Below are positions 34,615 through 42,969 of a DNA stretch of 64,000 bases, one piece after another. The number at the start of each line of letters is the position of its first letter. The first letter of the stretch is position 1. Both the position numbers and the translations under genes were made by a program. The stretch is taken from assembly GCF_902859725.1 (NCBI RefSeq), contig NZ_CADIJP010000004.1, positions 124,001-188,000 on the forward strand, written 5' to 3'. A model generated the notes under the pieces. It saw nothing but the letters and a program-made list of their open reading frames with translations. It ran no database searches and was not told the DNA's origin. This DNA comes from Achromobacter mucicolens (GTDB lineage: Bacteria > Pseudomonadota > Gammaproteobacteria > Burkholderiales > Burkholderiaceae_B).

Positions 34615-35328
34615 CTAGCCGGACACCAGGCGGCCGTTTTCCATCAGCAACTGACGGTCGGCGCGGGCGGCAAGTTCGGGATCGTGCGTCACGATCGCAA
34701 ATGCCGTGCCCGATTCCTGGTTCACCCGGGTCAGCAGTTCGAACATGTTGTGGGCGGTGTGCCGATCCAGGTTGCCCGTGGGCTCGTCGGCCAGCACGCA
34801 CACCGGTCGCGTCACCAGGGCACGCGCCAGCGCCACCCGCTGGCGTTCGCCGCCCGACAACTGCCCCGGAAAGTGGCCCTCGCGGGCCGACAGGCCCACC
34901 AGGCCCAGGACCTCGCGCGCGGCCTCACGCGCCTTGTCGCGGTTCTCGCGGCGCACGATCAGCGGCATCGCCACGTTGTCCAGCGCCGAAAACTCCGCCA
35001 GCAGATGGTGGAATTGGTAGACAAAGCCCAGGCTGCGGTTGCGAACAGCGCTTTTCCGCGATTCGGACAGCCCCACGCCCAACTGGCCATCCACGGTGAC
35101 CGAACCGCTGGTGGGCACGTCGAGCAGGCCAAGGATATGCAGCAAGGTGCTCTTGCCGGATCCCGAGGCGCCCACGATGGCGACCATCTCGCCGCGCGCG
35201 ACGGACAGGCTGACATTGCTGAGCACTTCGATGCGGGCGGGGCCTTCGTCATAGACCTTGACGATGTTCTCGGCCTGCAGCGCCGGGGTGGCGCCGGCCA
35301 GGGGCGTGTGCGTCGGGGAATCAATCAT
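34615..35328 (-). CDS. lolD: Lipoprotein-releasing ABC transporter ATP-binding protein
   Basis: A 237-residue ABC ATPase that powers release of outer-membrane lipoproteins from the inner membrane to LolA. Walker A is GASGSGKST, the signature LSGGERQRVALARAL, and Walker B VCVLADEPTGNLD; SLGFVYQFHHLLAEFSALDN is the LolD-type Q-loop region. It overlaps the upstream LolC gene by eight bases and forms an operon with it. Only one permease gene is next to it, so the complex is probably LolF/LolC-like homodimeric rather than LolCE. Confidence 0.96.
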   Translation of the reverse strand: MIDSPTHTPLAGATPALQAENIVKVYDEGPARIEVLSNVSLSVARGEMVAIVGASGSGKSTLLHILGLLDVPTSGSVTVDGQLGVGLSESRKSAVRNRSLGFVYQFHHLLAEFSALDNVAMPLIVRRENRDKAREAAREVLGLVGLSAREGHFPGQLSGGERQRVALARALVTRPVCVLADEPTGNLDRHTAHNMFELLTRVNQESGTAFAIVTHDPELAARADRQLLMENGRLVSG

Positions 35329-36601
35329 GGCGCAGCACCTGTGCGGGTTGCAGACGCGAGGCGCGCCAGCTCGGATACAAGGTCGCCAGCAAGGACAGCA
35401 CCAGCGAGGTCACGCCGATGGTGACGATGTCGCCCACCTGGGGATCGGACGGCAGCGCGCTGATGAAATAGATCTCGCGCGGCAGGAAGTGCACGCCCAG
35501 CATGCGCTCGATGAACGGCACGATCACATCGACGTTGTAGGCGATGGCGATGCCGCCGGCCACACCCAGCAAGGTGCCGATCACGCCGATCAGCGCGCCT
35601 TGCACCAGGAAGATGCGGGCCACTTCGCCCGGCCCCGCGCCCAGCGTGCGCAGGATGGCGATATCCGATTGCTTGTCCTTGACGGCCATGACCAGCGAGG
35701 ACAGCAGGTTGAACGCGGCCACGGCCACGATCAGCGCCAGGATCAGGAACATCATCCGCTTTTCGGTCTGGACCGCGGCAAACCAGGTGCGGTTGTTGCG
35801 CGACCAGTCGCTGGCCATGACATAGGGCGGCAGGACGTTGCGCAGCTCGGCCGCCACCTCGGGCGCCTTCTGCATGTCGGCGATGCGCAGGCGCACGCCG
35901 GCGGTGCCGCTTTCGCGGAAGACGCGCGCGGCGTCTTCGTTATCGACGAAAGCCAGCGAGGAATCGTATTCATAGTGGCCGGACGAGAACACGCCCACCA
36001 CGGTGAACTGACGCATGCGCGGCGCAAATCCAGCCGGGCTGATCGAGCCCTGGGGAGCCATCATCAGCAGCGTGTCGCCCACCTTGACGCCCATGCCGTC
36101 GGCCAGTTCATTGCCCAGCACCACGCCGAAGCCGCCGGGTTTCAGGTCTGTCAGCTTGCCCGACACCATTTGCCGGGGCAGGTCCGACACATTGCCCTCG
36201 GTGGCCGGATCGATGCCGCGCACCTGGACGCCGCGCAGCGCCTGGCCCCTGACCAGCATGCCCTGCGCCGCGACGAAGGGCGCGCCCGCCTTGACCTCGG
36301 GGTTGCGCTCGGCGGCGGTGGCAAATTGTTGCCACTGCTCCAGCACCCGTTCGGGCGACGCGCCGGGCAGGTAGAGTTCGATGTGCGGCAGCACCGACAG
36401 CATGCGGTCGCGCACTTCTTTCTGAAAGCCGTTCATCACGGACAACACCACGATCAGGGCGGCGACGCCCAGCGCGATGCCCGCCATGGAGCTGGCGGCG
36501 ATGAAGGAGATGAAGCGATCGCGGCGGCCGCGTCGCTGGCGGATACGGGCAAGACCCGCATAGCGGGCGCCGATCCATAGTTCGTAGGGTATTTTCAGCA
36601 C
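35321..36601 (-). CDS. lolC: Lipoprotein-releasing ABC transporter permease (LolC/E family)
   Basis: A 426-residue inner-membrane protein with the LolC/E layout: one N-terminal helix (FISFIAASSMAGIALGVAAL), a large periplasmic MacB-like domain (about residues 45-270), then three C-terminal helices (MMFLILALIVAVAAFNLLSS; GALIGVIGTLLGVAGGIAIA; IVTIGVTSLVLSLLATLYPS). The start GTG 36601 begins VLKIPYELWIGARYAGL, the usual N-terminus of this family; the ATG just upstream is in another frame and stops at once. It is co-transcribed with lolD and divergent from the PGM-like gene. Confidence 0.94.
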   Translation of the reverse strand: MLKIPYELWIGARYAGLARIRQRRGRRDRFISFIAASSMAGIALGVAALIVVLSVMNGFQKEVRDRMLSVLPHIELYLPGASPERVLEQWQQFATAAERNPEVKAGAPFVAAQGMLVRGQALRGVQVRGIDPATEGNVSDLPRQMVSGKLTDLKPGGFGVVLGNELADGMGVKVGDTLLMMAPQGSISPAGFAPRMRQFTVVGVFSSGHYEYDSSLAFVDNEDAARVFRESGTAGVRLRIADMQKAPEVAAELRNVLPPYVMASDWSRNNRTWFAAVQTEKRMMFLILALIVAVAAFNLLSSLVMAVKDKQSDIAILRTLGAGPGEVARIFLVQGALIGVIGTLLGVAGGIAIAYNVDVIVPFIERMLGVHFLPREIYFISALPSDPQVGDIVTIGVTSLVLSLLATLYPSWRASRLQPAQVLRHD

Positions 36602-36718
36602 GTGCGCATTATTGCATTAACCGTCCGCAAATCGCCGCGCGGATGTGCGGATCCTAGACCAGCCGTGACAACGTATGGCAATTCCTGGCGGCGCTAAGTT
36701 CCCCATGCCGCCGCGGAC

Positions 36719-36724
36719 TACAAT
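36719..36724 (+). promoter_or_regulatory. Probable -10 box placed for a leaderless transcript
   Basis: TACAAT lies seven bases before the ATG at 36732. Normal spacing would put the transcription start at or next to the start codon. No ribosome-binding sequence is seen between them, and no clear -35 box is visible. Confidence 0.45.
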
Positions 36725-36731
36725 CGCGGCC

Positions 36732-37682
36732 ATGCTGATCGTCATTCCGGGCGCGTTGCCCGCCCTTCCCGTCGCCGCCGAACTGGCCAAGCTCCTGCCC
36801 GAGCGCGCGCCCACCCTGCACGGCTGGCTGCAGGCCGCAACTGCCCGTCCGCAGGCCTACGACCTGCGCGCGCACGGCTGCACAGCCTTCGAATCCTGGC
36901 AACTTGCGCGCGCGGGGTACGCCGCCGAGCCCGGCCTGCTGCAAAGCGCGGGCCTTGGCCCGCTGCTGGCCGCAGAACAATCCCGTGCCTCGCCGCAAGA
37001 GCCCGTCTGGCTTTGCGAACTGGTGCATCTTGCCCTGGGCGCGGACCAGGCCTCGTTGCTGGATCCCGCGTCGATGGACCTGACCGGACCGGAATCGGCC
37101 GCCCTGCTCGAGACCGCCCGCCCCCTCTTTGACGGCACCGGCTTCTCGGTCGAGCCGCTTTCGCCCCAGCGGTGGCGCCTGCACCTGCCGGCGGACCTGC
37201 GCCCCCAGACGGCCAGCCCGGCGGCCGTGGCCGGAAAGCGCCTGAACGACTGGTGGCGCCAGGATGCTGAAGCGCGTCCGTGGCGGCGCTTGCTCAATGA
37301 AATCCAGATGGCGTGGCACGAGCACCCCGTCAACGACGACCGGGCCGCGCGCGGCCTGCCGCCCGTGAACGCCCTGTGGCTGTATGGCGGCGGCACGCCC
37401 TGGACGGCGGCGCCAGCCTCCCCGGCCCAGGTGCTGACGGAACTGGACGCGCCGCAACGCGCCGGCGACTGGGCCGCCTGGCTCGACGCGCTGGCTGACC
37501 TGGACGCGCGCCATCTGCGCCCGCTGGCGGCCGCCAAAGGCTTGCCCTCCACGCCCATCGAACTGCTGCTGCTGGGCGATGACCGCCAGGCTGCCCTTGA
37601 CCTGAAACCGCGCGGGGGCCTGCTTGGCTTGCTGCCCGCGCCCAAGAAGAACTGGAGCGCCTGGTGGTCTCACCCCGCTTAA
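36732..37682 (+). CDS. Phosphoglycerate-mutase-like protein preceding recJ
   Basis: A 316-residue protein similar to a group often labelled cofactor-independent phosphoglycerate mutase in Burkholderiales (MLIVIPGALPALPVAAELAK at the start, VNALWLYGGGTPW in the last third). It lacks the N-terminal metal-binding DG and DSG-type motifs of true iPGM, so mutase activity is doubtful and a regulatory or accessory role is possible. The first ATG (36732) sits immediately downstream of a TACAAT box; an in-frame start at 36675 lies upstream of that promoter. The last 19 bases overlap recJ, so the two are translationally linked. Confidence 0.8.
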   Translation: MLIVIPGALPALPVAAELAKLLPERAPTLHGWLQAATARPQAYDLRAHGCTAFESWQLARAGYAAEPGLLQSAGLGPLLAAEQSRASPQEPVWLCELVHLALGADQASLLDPASMDLTGPESAALLETARPLFDGTGFSVEPLSPQRWRLHLPADLRPQTASPAAVAGKRLNDWWRQDAEARPWRRLLNEIQMAWHEHPVNDDRAARGLPPVNALWLYGGGTPWTAAPASPAQVLTELDAPQRAGDWAAWLDALADLDARHLRPLAAAKGLPSTPIELLLLGDDRQAALDLKPRGGLLGLLPAPKKNWSAWWSHPA

Positions 37683-39364
37683 CGATCCGTCCGGCCAACC
37701 TGGCCGCCTGCCAAATCCTCGAATCCTCCGGCGTCCATCCGCTGCTGGCCCGCCTGTGGGCCGCGCGTGGAGTGACCCATCCCGACCAGACCCGCCTCGC
37801 CTGGCCGTCCCTGCTGCCGCCGGCGGGTCTAACGCACTCGGCGCACGCCGCCGCCGTCCTGGCCGACGCCATCCAGGCGGGCAAGAAGCTGCTGATCGTG
37901 GCCGACTACGATTGCGACGGCGCCACCGCCTGCGCGGTCGGCCTGCGCGCGCTGTCGGCCATGGGCGCGGATGTCGACTTCCTGGTGCCCAACCGGTTCG
38001 AAACCGGCTACGGCTTGTCGCCCGCCGTGGTCGAGCTGGCCTGCCGCCACCGCGCCGGCAAGCCCGACATCATCATCACCGTGGACAACGGCATCGCCAG
38101 CGTCGACGGCGTGGCCGCGGCCAACGCCGCGGGCATCGGCGTCGTCATCACCGATCACCACCTGCCGGGCGACACCCTGCCCGACGCGCTGGCGATCGTG
38201 AATCCCAACCAGCCGGGCTGCGGCTTTCCGTCCAAGAACCTGGCCGGCGTGGGCGTCATCTTCTACATGATGCTGGCGCTGCGCGCCGAACTGCGCCGCC
38301 GCGGCGTGTATGCCCCCGACGGCGGGCCGCGCCTGGATGCGCTGTCCGACCTGGTTGCGCTGGGCACCGTGGCCGACGTGGTCAAGCTCGATGCCAACAA
38401 CCGCCTGCTGGTCACGCAAGGCCTGCAGCGCATGCGCAGCGGCCGCCTGCAGCCGGGGCTGCGCGCGCTCTTCGCCGTCGCCGGCCGCGAGCCGCGCAGC
38501 GCCAACGGCTTCGACCTGGGTTTCGCGCTGGGTCCGCGCATCAACGCCGCGGGCCGCCTGGCCGACATGAGCCTGGGCATCGCCTGCCTGACCACCGACG
38601 ACGAGGCGCAGGCGCTGGAAATGGCGCGTGAATTGGACAACATCAACCGCGAACGCCGCACGATCGAAGCCGAGATGCGCGAGCAGGCGCTGGCCGCCAT
38701 GGAAGCGCCCGACGCCGCCGCAGGCGCGACCGTCTGCGTGTTCGACCCGGGCTGGCACCAGGGCGTCGTGGGGCTGGTCGCCTCGCGCCTGAAAGAAAAA
38801 TTCTGGCGCCCCACCCTCGCCTTCGCGCCCGCGGGCGACGACGAGATCCGCGGCTCTGGCCGATCGATCCCCGACGTGCACCTGCGCGACGCGCTGGACT
38901 TGGTGTCCAAGCGCCATCCCAACCTGATCCGCAAGTTCGGCGGCCACGCGATGGCAGCCGGATTAACGCTGGGCAAGGCCGATTTCCCTGCCTTCGCCCC
39001 CGCCTTCGACGCCGCGGTGCGCGAACTCACCGGACGCGACACCTTCGAACCCGTCATCGAAACCGACGGCTCGCTGGAAACCGGCTACGCCAACGCCGAC
39101 GTGGCCGGCATGCTTCAACAGCAGGTGTGGGGTGCCGGCTTTGCCGCCCCCCTGTTCCTGGACGAATTCACCGTGCGCAACCAGCGGCTGGTCGGCGAGA
39201 AGCACCTGAAGCTGTCCCTTGAACGCGGACACCAACGCTTCGACGCCATCTGGTTCGGCCACGACCAATCGCTGCCGGAACATATCCAGGCGGCGTACCG
39301 CCTGGAACAAAACGTCTGGAATGGCATGGTGTCGGTGCAACTGGTCATCGAACACGCCGGGTAA
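37664..39364 (+). CDS. recJ: Single-stranded-DNA-specific exonuclease RecJ
   Basis: A 566-residue 5'-3' single-strand DNA exonuclease of recombination and mismatch repair. The DHH-family motifs are complete: LLIVADYDCDG (D80, D82, D84), ITVDNGIAS, VVITDHHLPGD (D163-H164-H165), DLVALGTVADVV, and the DHHA1 region with GWHQGVVGLVASRLKEKFWR, GSGRSIPDVHLRD and FGGHAMAAGL. The start GTG 37664 lies inside the end of the PGM-like gene; the reading frame has no better start. A large inverted repeat follows the gene. Confidence 0.96.
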   Translation: MVSPRLTIRPANLAACQILESSGVHPLLARLWAARGVTHPDQTRLAWPSLLPPAGLTHSAHAAAVLADAIQAGKKLLIVADYDCDGATACAVGLRALSAMGADVDFLVPNRFETGYGLSPAVVELACRHRAGKPDIIITVDNGIASVDGVAAANAAGIGVVITDHHLPGDTLPDALAIVNPNQPGCGFPSKNLAGVGVIFYMMLALRAELRRRGVYAPDGGPRLDALSDLVALGTVADVVKLDANNRLLVTQGLQRMRSGRLQPGLRALFAVAGREPRSANGFDLGFALGPRINAAGRLADMSLGIACLTTDDEAQALEMARELDNINRERRTIEAEMREQALAAMEAPDAAAGATVCVFDPGWHQGVVGLVASRLKEKFWRPTLAFAPAGDDEIRGSGRSIPDVHLRDALDLVSKRHPNLIRKFGGHAMAAGLTLGKADFPAFAPAFDAAVRELTGRDTFEPVIETDGSLETGYANADVAGMLQQQVWGAGFAAPLFLDEFTVRNQRLVGEKHLKLSLERGHQRFDAIWFGHDQSLPEHIQAAYRLEQNVWNGMVSVQLVIEHAG

Positions 39365-39409
39365 TGCGCGGCGGTGTCTCGCACCATGTGAGGCACCGTC
39401 GGCGCACGC

Positions 39410-39476
39410 AGGTGTCTGACACCCTCTGAGCCGCCGGCCCAAGCCGACGCGCCTCTGCCCAGGGTGTCAGACACCG
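39410..39476. terminator. Large inverted repeat built of GGTGTCTGACACC palindromes
   Basis: GGTGTCTGACACC (39411-39423) and GGTGTCAGACACC (39463-39475) are each palindromic, and with flanks (AGGTGTCTGACACCCT and AGGGTGTCAGACACCG) they pair over 15 of 16 bases across a 35-base spacer. A degenerate copy, GGTGTCTCGCACC, lies at 39373-39385. The element fills the gap between converging recJ and MFS genes, so it probably works as a bidirectional terminator. It may also be a dispersed repeat family. Confidence 0.6.
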
Positions 39477-39489
39477 CCTCCCAGCGGCG

Positions 39490-40800
39490 CTATTTATTCA
39501 CCAGCTTCGCCGGCTGCGCCAGCGCCACCAGCGCGCCCACCACCAGGCAGCCGGCCAGCATGTACAGCCCCGTATTCGTGGTGCCGGTCATGTCCTTCAA
39601 CCAGCCCACCAGATACGGGCTGACAAAGCCGGCCAGGTTCCCCACCGAGTTGATCAGCGCAATGCCCGCGGCGGCAGCGGTGCCGCCGAGCAGCGCCGTC
39701 GGCAGGCTCCAGAACAGCGGCAGCACCGTGCAAATGCCGATGTTGGCCACGGTCAGCGCGAAAATCGCCAGCACCGTGTTGCCGCTCCACACGGCCGACA
39801 GGAATAGACCCACGGCGCCAAACAATGCCGGCAGCGCAACGTGCCAGCGGCGCTCGCGCTGCCTGTCCGAATTGCGCGAAATCAGGATCATGCCGATCAC
39901 GGCGAACAGGTTGGGCACCGCCGTCAGCAGACCGATCGCCAGCGGGCTCTGCACGCCGGTGCTCTTGATGAGGCTAGGCATCCAGAAGCCCACCCCATAC
40001 AGCCCCATCACGAACGAAAAGTAGATCAGCGCCATCGCCCAGACCCGCGGTTTGGTCAGCGCGGCGCGGATCGGCGGATCTTCCTTTTGCTGTTCCTCGG
40101 CCGCGATATTTCGGATCAGCACGGCCTTTTCATTGGCCGTCAGCCACTTGGCCTTGTTGATGCGGTCATCCAGATAGATCAGCACCAGCACGCCGATCAC
40201 CACCGACGGAATCCCTTCCAGCAGGAACAGCCACTGCCAGCCCGACAGGCCGTGCTCGCCGTGGAACGTCGCCATGATCCATCCGGAAATCGGGCCGCCG
40301 ATGAGGCCGGACATGGGCACGGCAGTCATGAAGAACGTGGTGATGCGTCCGCGCCGGGCGGCCGGGTACCAATAGGTCAGGTACAGGATGATGCCCGGGA
40401 AGAAGCCCGCCTCGGCCGCGCCCAGCAGGAATCGCAGCAGGTAGAACATATGCGCGCTGGTCACGAACATCATGCAGGCGGAGATGATGCCCCACGTGAT
40501 CATGATCCGGGCGATCCAGATCCGCGCCCCCACCTTGTGCAGGATGATGTTGCTGGGAATCTCGAAGAGAAAGTAGCCGATGAAGAAAATACCGGCGCCC
40601 AGTCCATACACCGTCTCGCTGAATTGCAGTTCCTGCAGCATCTGCAGCTTGGCGAACCCCACGTTCACGCGGTCCAGGTACGCCACCACATAGCAGACCA
40701 CCAGCAGCGGCACCAGCCGCCAGCCCACCTTGCGGTAGATCCGGTCCTCTTCGCTGGCGCCGAGCGCCGGCGAGACCCCGGGGGGCATCGTGTTTTCCAT
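39490..40800 (-). CDS. MFS transporter, anion:cation symporter (tartrate/phthalate-type)
   Basis: A 436-residue MFS permease with twelve predicted helices. The ACS-family signature YLDRVNVGFAKLQM is at the end of helix 1, followed by GLGAGIFFIGYFLFEIPSN and the helix 4-5 region LLGAAEAGFFPGIILYLTYW with YPAARRGRI. This group imports organic acids such as tartrate, phthalate or hydroxyphenylacetate with protons. ATG 40800 is preferred over ATG 40812 because a GGAGAC site is correctly spaced before it. No catabolic genes or regulator lie next to it, so the substrate is unknown. Confidence 0.92.
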   Translation of the reverse strand: MENTMPPGVSPALGASEEDRIYRKVGWRLVPLLVVCYVVAYLDRVNVGFAKLQMLQELQFSETVYGLGAGIFFIGYFLFEIPSNIILHKVGARIWIARIMITWGIISACMMFVTSAHMFYLLRFLLGAAEAGFFPGIILYLTYWYPAARRGRITTFFMTAVPMSGLIGGPISGWIMATFHGEHGLSGWQWLFLLEGIPSVVIGVLVLIYLDDRINKAKWLTANEKAVLIRNIAAEEQQKEDPPIRAALTKPRVWAMALIYFSFVMGLYGVGFWMPSLIKSTGVQSPLAIGLLTAVPNLFAVIGMILISRNSDRQRERRWHVALPALFGAVGLFLSAVWSGNTVLAIFALTVANIGICTVLPLFWSLPTALLGGTAAAAGIALINSVGNLAGFVSPYLVGWLKDMTGTTNTGLYMLAGCLVVGALVALAQPAKLVNK

Positions 40801-41012
40801 CACTGTCTCCATTCCTCTGGCGGGATAGGCCGGCGCGAGGCCGGCGTCGTCGCGGTCCGCGCCCCAAACGGGGACATCACGGCCACCAGCCAAGGCTAGA
40901 GCCGTCGGGTTGACAAAAAACTGAACAACTGGATCTGCCCCCGCGCGCCCCGGGAAATAGGACCCGCCGCCCGTGCCCGCGACGCCCGCCCGCGAACAGG
41001 CTCCATCCACGG

Positions 41013-41018
41013 TAAAAT
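41013..41018 (+). promoter_or_regulatory. Possible -10 box of the prfB promoter
   Basis: TAAAAT lies 38 bases before the prfB start and would give a leader of about 31 bases containing the ribosome site AGGACAGGA. No convincing -35 box was found. A TTGACA at 40910-40915 is too far away and lacks a matching -10. Confidence 0.35.
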
Positions 41019-41055
41019 GCCAGGTTTCGCACAAAGTCATCAGGACAGGATCATC

Positions 41056-42160
41056 ATGGAAGCCGAACGTCAGAACCAGCTCGCAGCCCGCCTCGCCGAC
41101 TACGCGGAGCGCGAACAGGCTCTACGGAGGTATCTTTGACTACGATGCCAAAGCTGAACGCCTCCAAGTCGTAAACGCCGAACTCGAAGACCCGGCCGTC
41201 TGGAACGACCCCAAGCACGCCCAGGACCTGGGCCGTGAAAAGAAATCGCTTGAGGACGTGGTGGAAACGCTCACGAGCCTGGGCGCCGGCGTGGCCGATT
41301 CCCAGGAACTCTTCGAAATGGCCGCCGCCGACGATGACGGCGACACCCTCGAAGCGATCGAACAGGACGCCGACGCCTTCCAGGAAAAGCTCGAAGCCCT
41401 GGAATTCCGCCGCATGTTCTCCAACCCGGCCGATCCCCTGAACTGCTTCCTGGACATCCAGGCGGGCGCGGGCGGCACGGAAGCGCAGGACTGGGCGTCG
41501 ATGCTGCTGCGCCAGTACCTCAAGTACGCCGAACGCAAGGGCTTCAAGGCCGAGATCCTTGAAGAATCCGACGGCGAAGTCGCGGGCATCAAGTCGGCCA
41601 CGATCAAGATCGAGGGCGACTACGCCTTCGGCTACCTGCGCACCGAAACCGGCGTGCACCGCCTGGTCCGCAAAAGCCCCTTCGACTCATCGGGCGGCCG
41701 TCACACGTCGTTTGCCAGCGTCTTCGTGTATCCGGAAGTCGACGATTCCTTCGAGGTCGAAGTGAACCCCGCCGACTTGCGCGTGGACACCTACCGTGCC
41801 TCGGGCGCGGGCGGTCAGCACATCAACAAGACCGACTCGGCCGTGCGCCTGACGCACATCCCGACGGGCATCGTCGTGCAGTGCCAGAACGACCGTTCGC
41901 AGCACCGCAACCGCGCCGAAGCCATGCAGATGCTGAAGTCCAAGCTCTACGAACTGGAAATGCGTAACCGCATGGCCGAGCAGCAGAAGCTGGAAGACTC
42001 CAAGACCGACGTGGGTTGGGGCCACCAGATCCGTTCGTACGTGCTGGACCAGAGCCGGATCAAGGACCTGCGCACGAACGTCGAAATCTCCAACACGCAG
42101 AAAGTGCTGGACGGCGACCTGGATCCCTTCATCCAGGCCAGCCTGAAGCAAAACGTCTAA
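41056..42160 (+). CDS. prfB: Peptide chain release factor 2, programmed +1 frameshift
   Basis: RF2 ends translation at UGA and UAA. It is encoded in two frames: codons 41056-41136 (27 residues ending ALRRYL), then an in-frame TGA at 41137-41139 bypassed by a +1 shift to GAC at 41138, continuing to 42160 for 367 residues in total. The slippery CTT-TGA-C is preceded by a GGAGG internal Shine-Dalgarno at 41126-41130, as in E. coli. The stop-recognition motif SPF (about 207-209) and the catalytic GGQ (252-254, [14 protein letters not shown]) are present. Low RF2 favours the frameshift, giving autoregulation. A frame open from 40973 is not the true N-terminus. It lies upstream of the SDR and lysS. 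Confidence 0.96.
41126..41140 (+). promoter_or_regulatory. RF2 programmed frameshift site
   Basis: GGAGG-TAT-CTT-TGA-C combines an internal Shine-Dalgarno, three bases of spacing, the slippery CTT codon and a weak TGAC stop context. This arrangement is the known RF2 autoregulatory site. The reading frames on either side are both clearly RF2 sequence. Confidence 0.95.
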
Positions 42161-42203
42161 GTTCCGCGATTCTTCCCGCTTTCACGCTCCCAGAGGTCCA
42201 CGA

Positions 42204-42959
42204 ATGTCCGACACCATTGCTATTCTCACCGGCGCTTCGCGCGGCATCGGCGCCGCCATGGCGCGCGGCCTGGTCAAACCCGGCACCCGCCTGATTACCC
42301 TGGCGCGCCGCGAAGACCCCGAGCTCGCCGCCCACGCGCGCTCGCAGGATGTGCAGTTGGAACAACTGTCCGTGGACCTCTCGGACCTGAAAGCGGCCGA
42401 ATCCGCGGCCGAACGCATCTGCGCCGCGCTGCCGCGCGATGCCAAACGCTATCTGCTGATCAACAACGCGGGCACGGTGCATCCGGTGGCGCGCACCGAC
42501 GAACTCACCGACGGCGCGGCCATCACCGCCGCCTTCAACCTGAACGTCACCGCCGTCATGCTGCTCACGGCGCGGTTCCTCGCCGCCGTCGCTGACATCA
42601 AGGCCGACCGCCGCATCCTGAACATCTCCTCCGGCGCGGGCCGCAATCCCAACGCCGGCTGGGGCGTGTACTGCGCCACCAAGGCTGCCCTCGACATGCA
42701 CGCCCGCGTCGTCAAGCAGGAACAAGGCGCTGACGGCGCCCGCATCGTCGCGCTGGCCCCCGGCATCGTCGACACCGACATGCAGGCCGCCATCCGCGCA
42801 AGCGACCCCGAAAGCTTCCCGGCGCTGGCCAAGTTCCAGGACTTCCATGCCACCGGCAAGCTGTCCTCGCCCGCCAACGTAGCCTCCCGCATCCTCGCCT
42901 ACCTGGATCGCGAAGATTTCGGCACGACCGAAATCGACGACATCCGCAATTACGACTGA
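42204..42959 (+). CDS. Short-chain dehydrogenase/reductase
   Basis: A 251-residue classical SDR. The cofactor loop is [15 protein letters not shown], followed by [12 protein letters not shown], the catalytic Ser in ILNISSGAG and the YxxxK pair in [14 protein letters not shown]. The arrangement resembles sepiapterin/benzil reductase-like SDRs (YueD-type), and the Arg-Arg after strand 2 (LARRED) suggests NADPH use. It lies 43 bases after prfB and 10 before lysS, apparently in one transcription unit. The substrate is unknown. Confidence 0.9.
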   Translation: MSDTIAILTGASRGIGAAMARGLVKPGTRLITLARREDPELAAHARSQDVQLEQLSVDLSDLKAAESAAERICAALPRDAKRYLLINNAGTVHPVARTDELTDGAAITAAFNLNVTAVMLLTARFLAAVADIKADRRILNISSGAGRNPNAGWGVYCATKAALDMHARVVKQEQGADGARIVALAPGIVDTDMQAAIRASDPESFPALAKFQDFHATGKLSSPANVASRILAYLDREDFGTTEIDDIRNYD

Positions 42960-42969
42960 TCCCCCGACC

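Noticed and set aside
40910-40938. TTGACA as a -35 box for prfB
   Set aside because: No acceptable -10 sequence at 16-18 bases, and the distance to the gene is over 100 bases.
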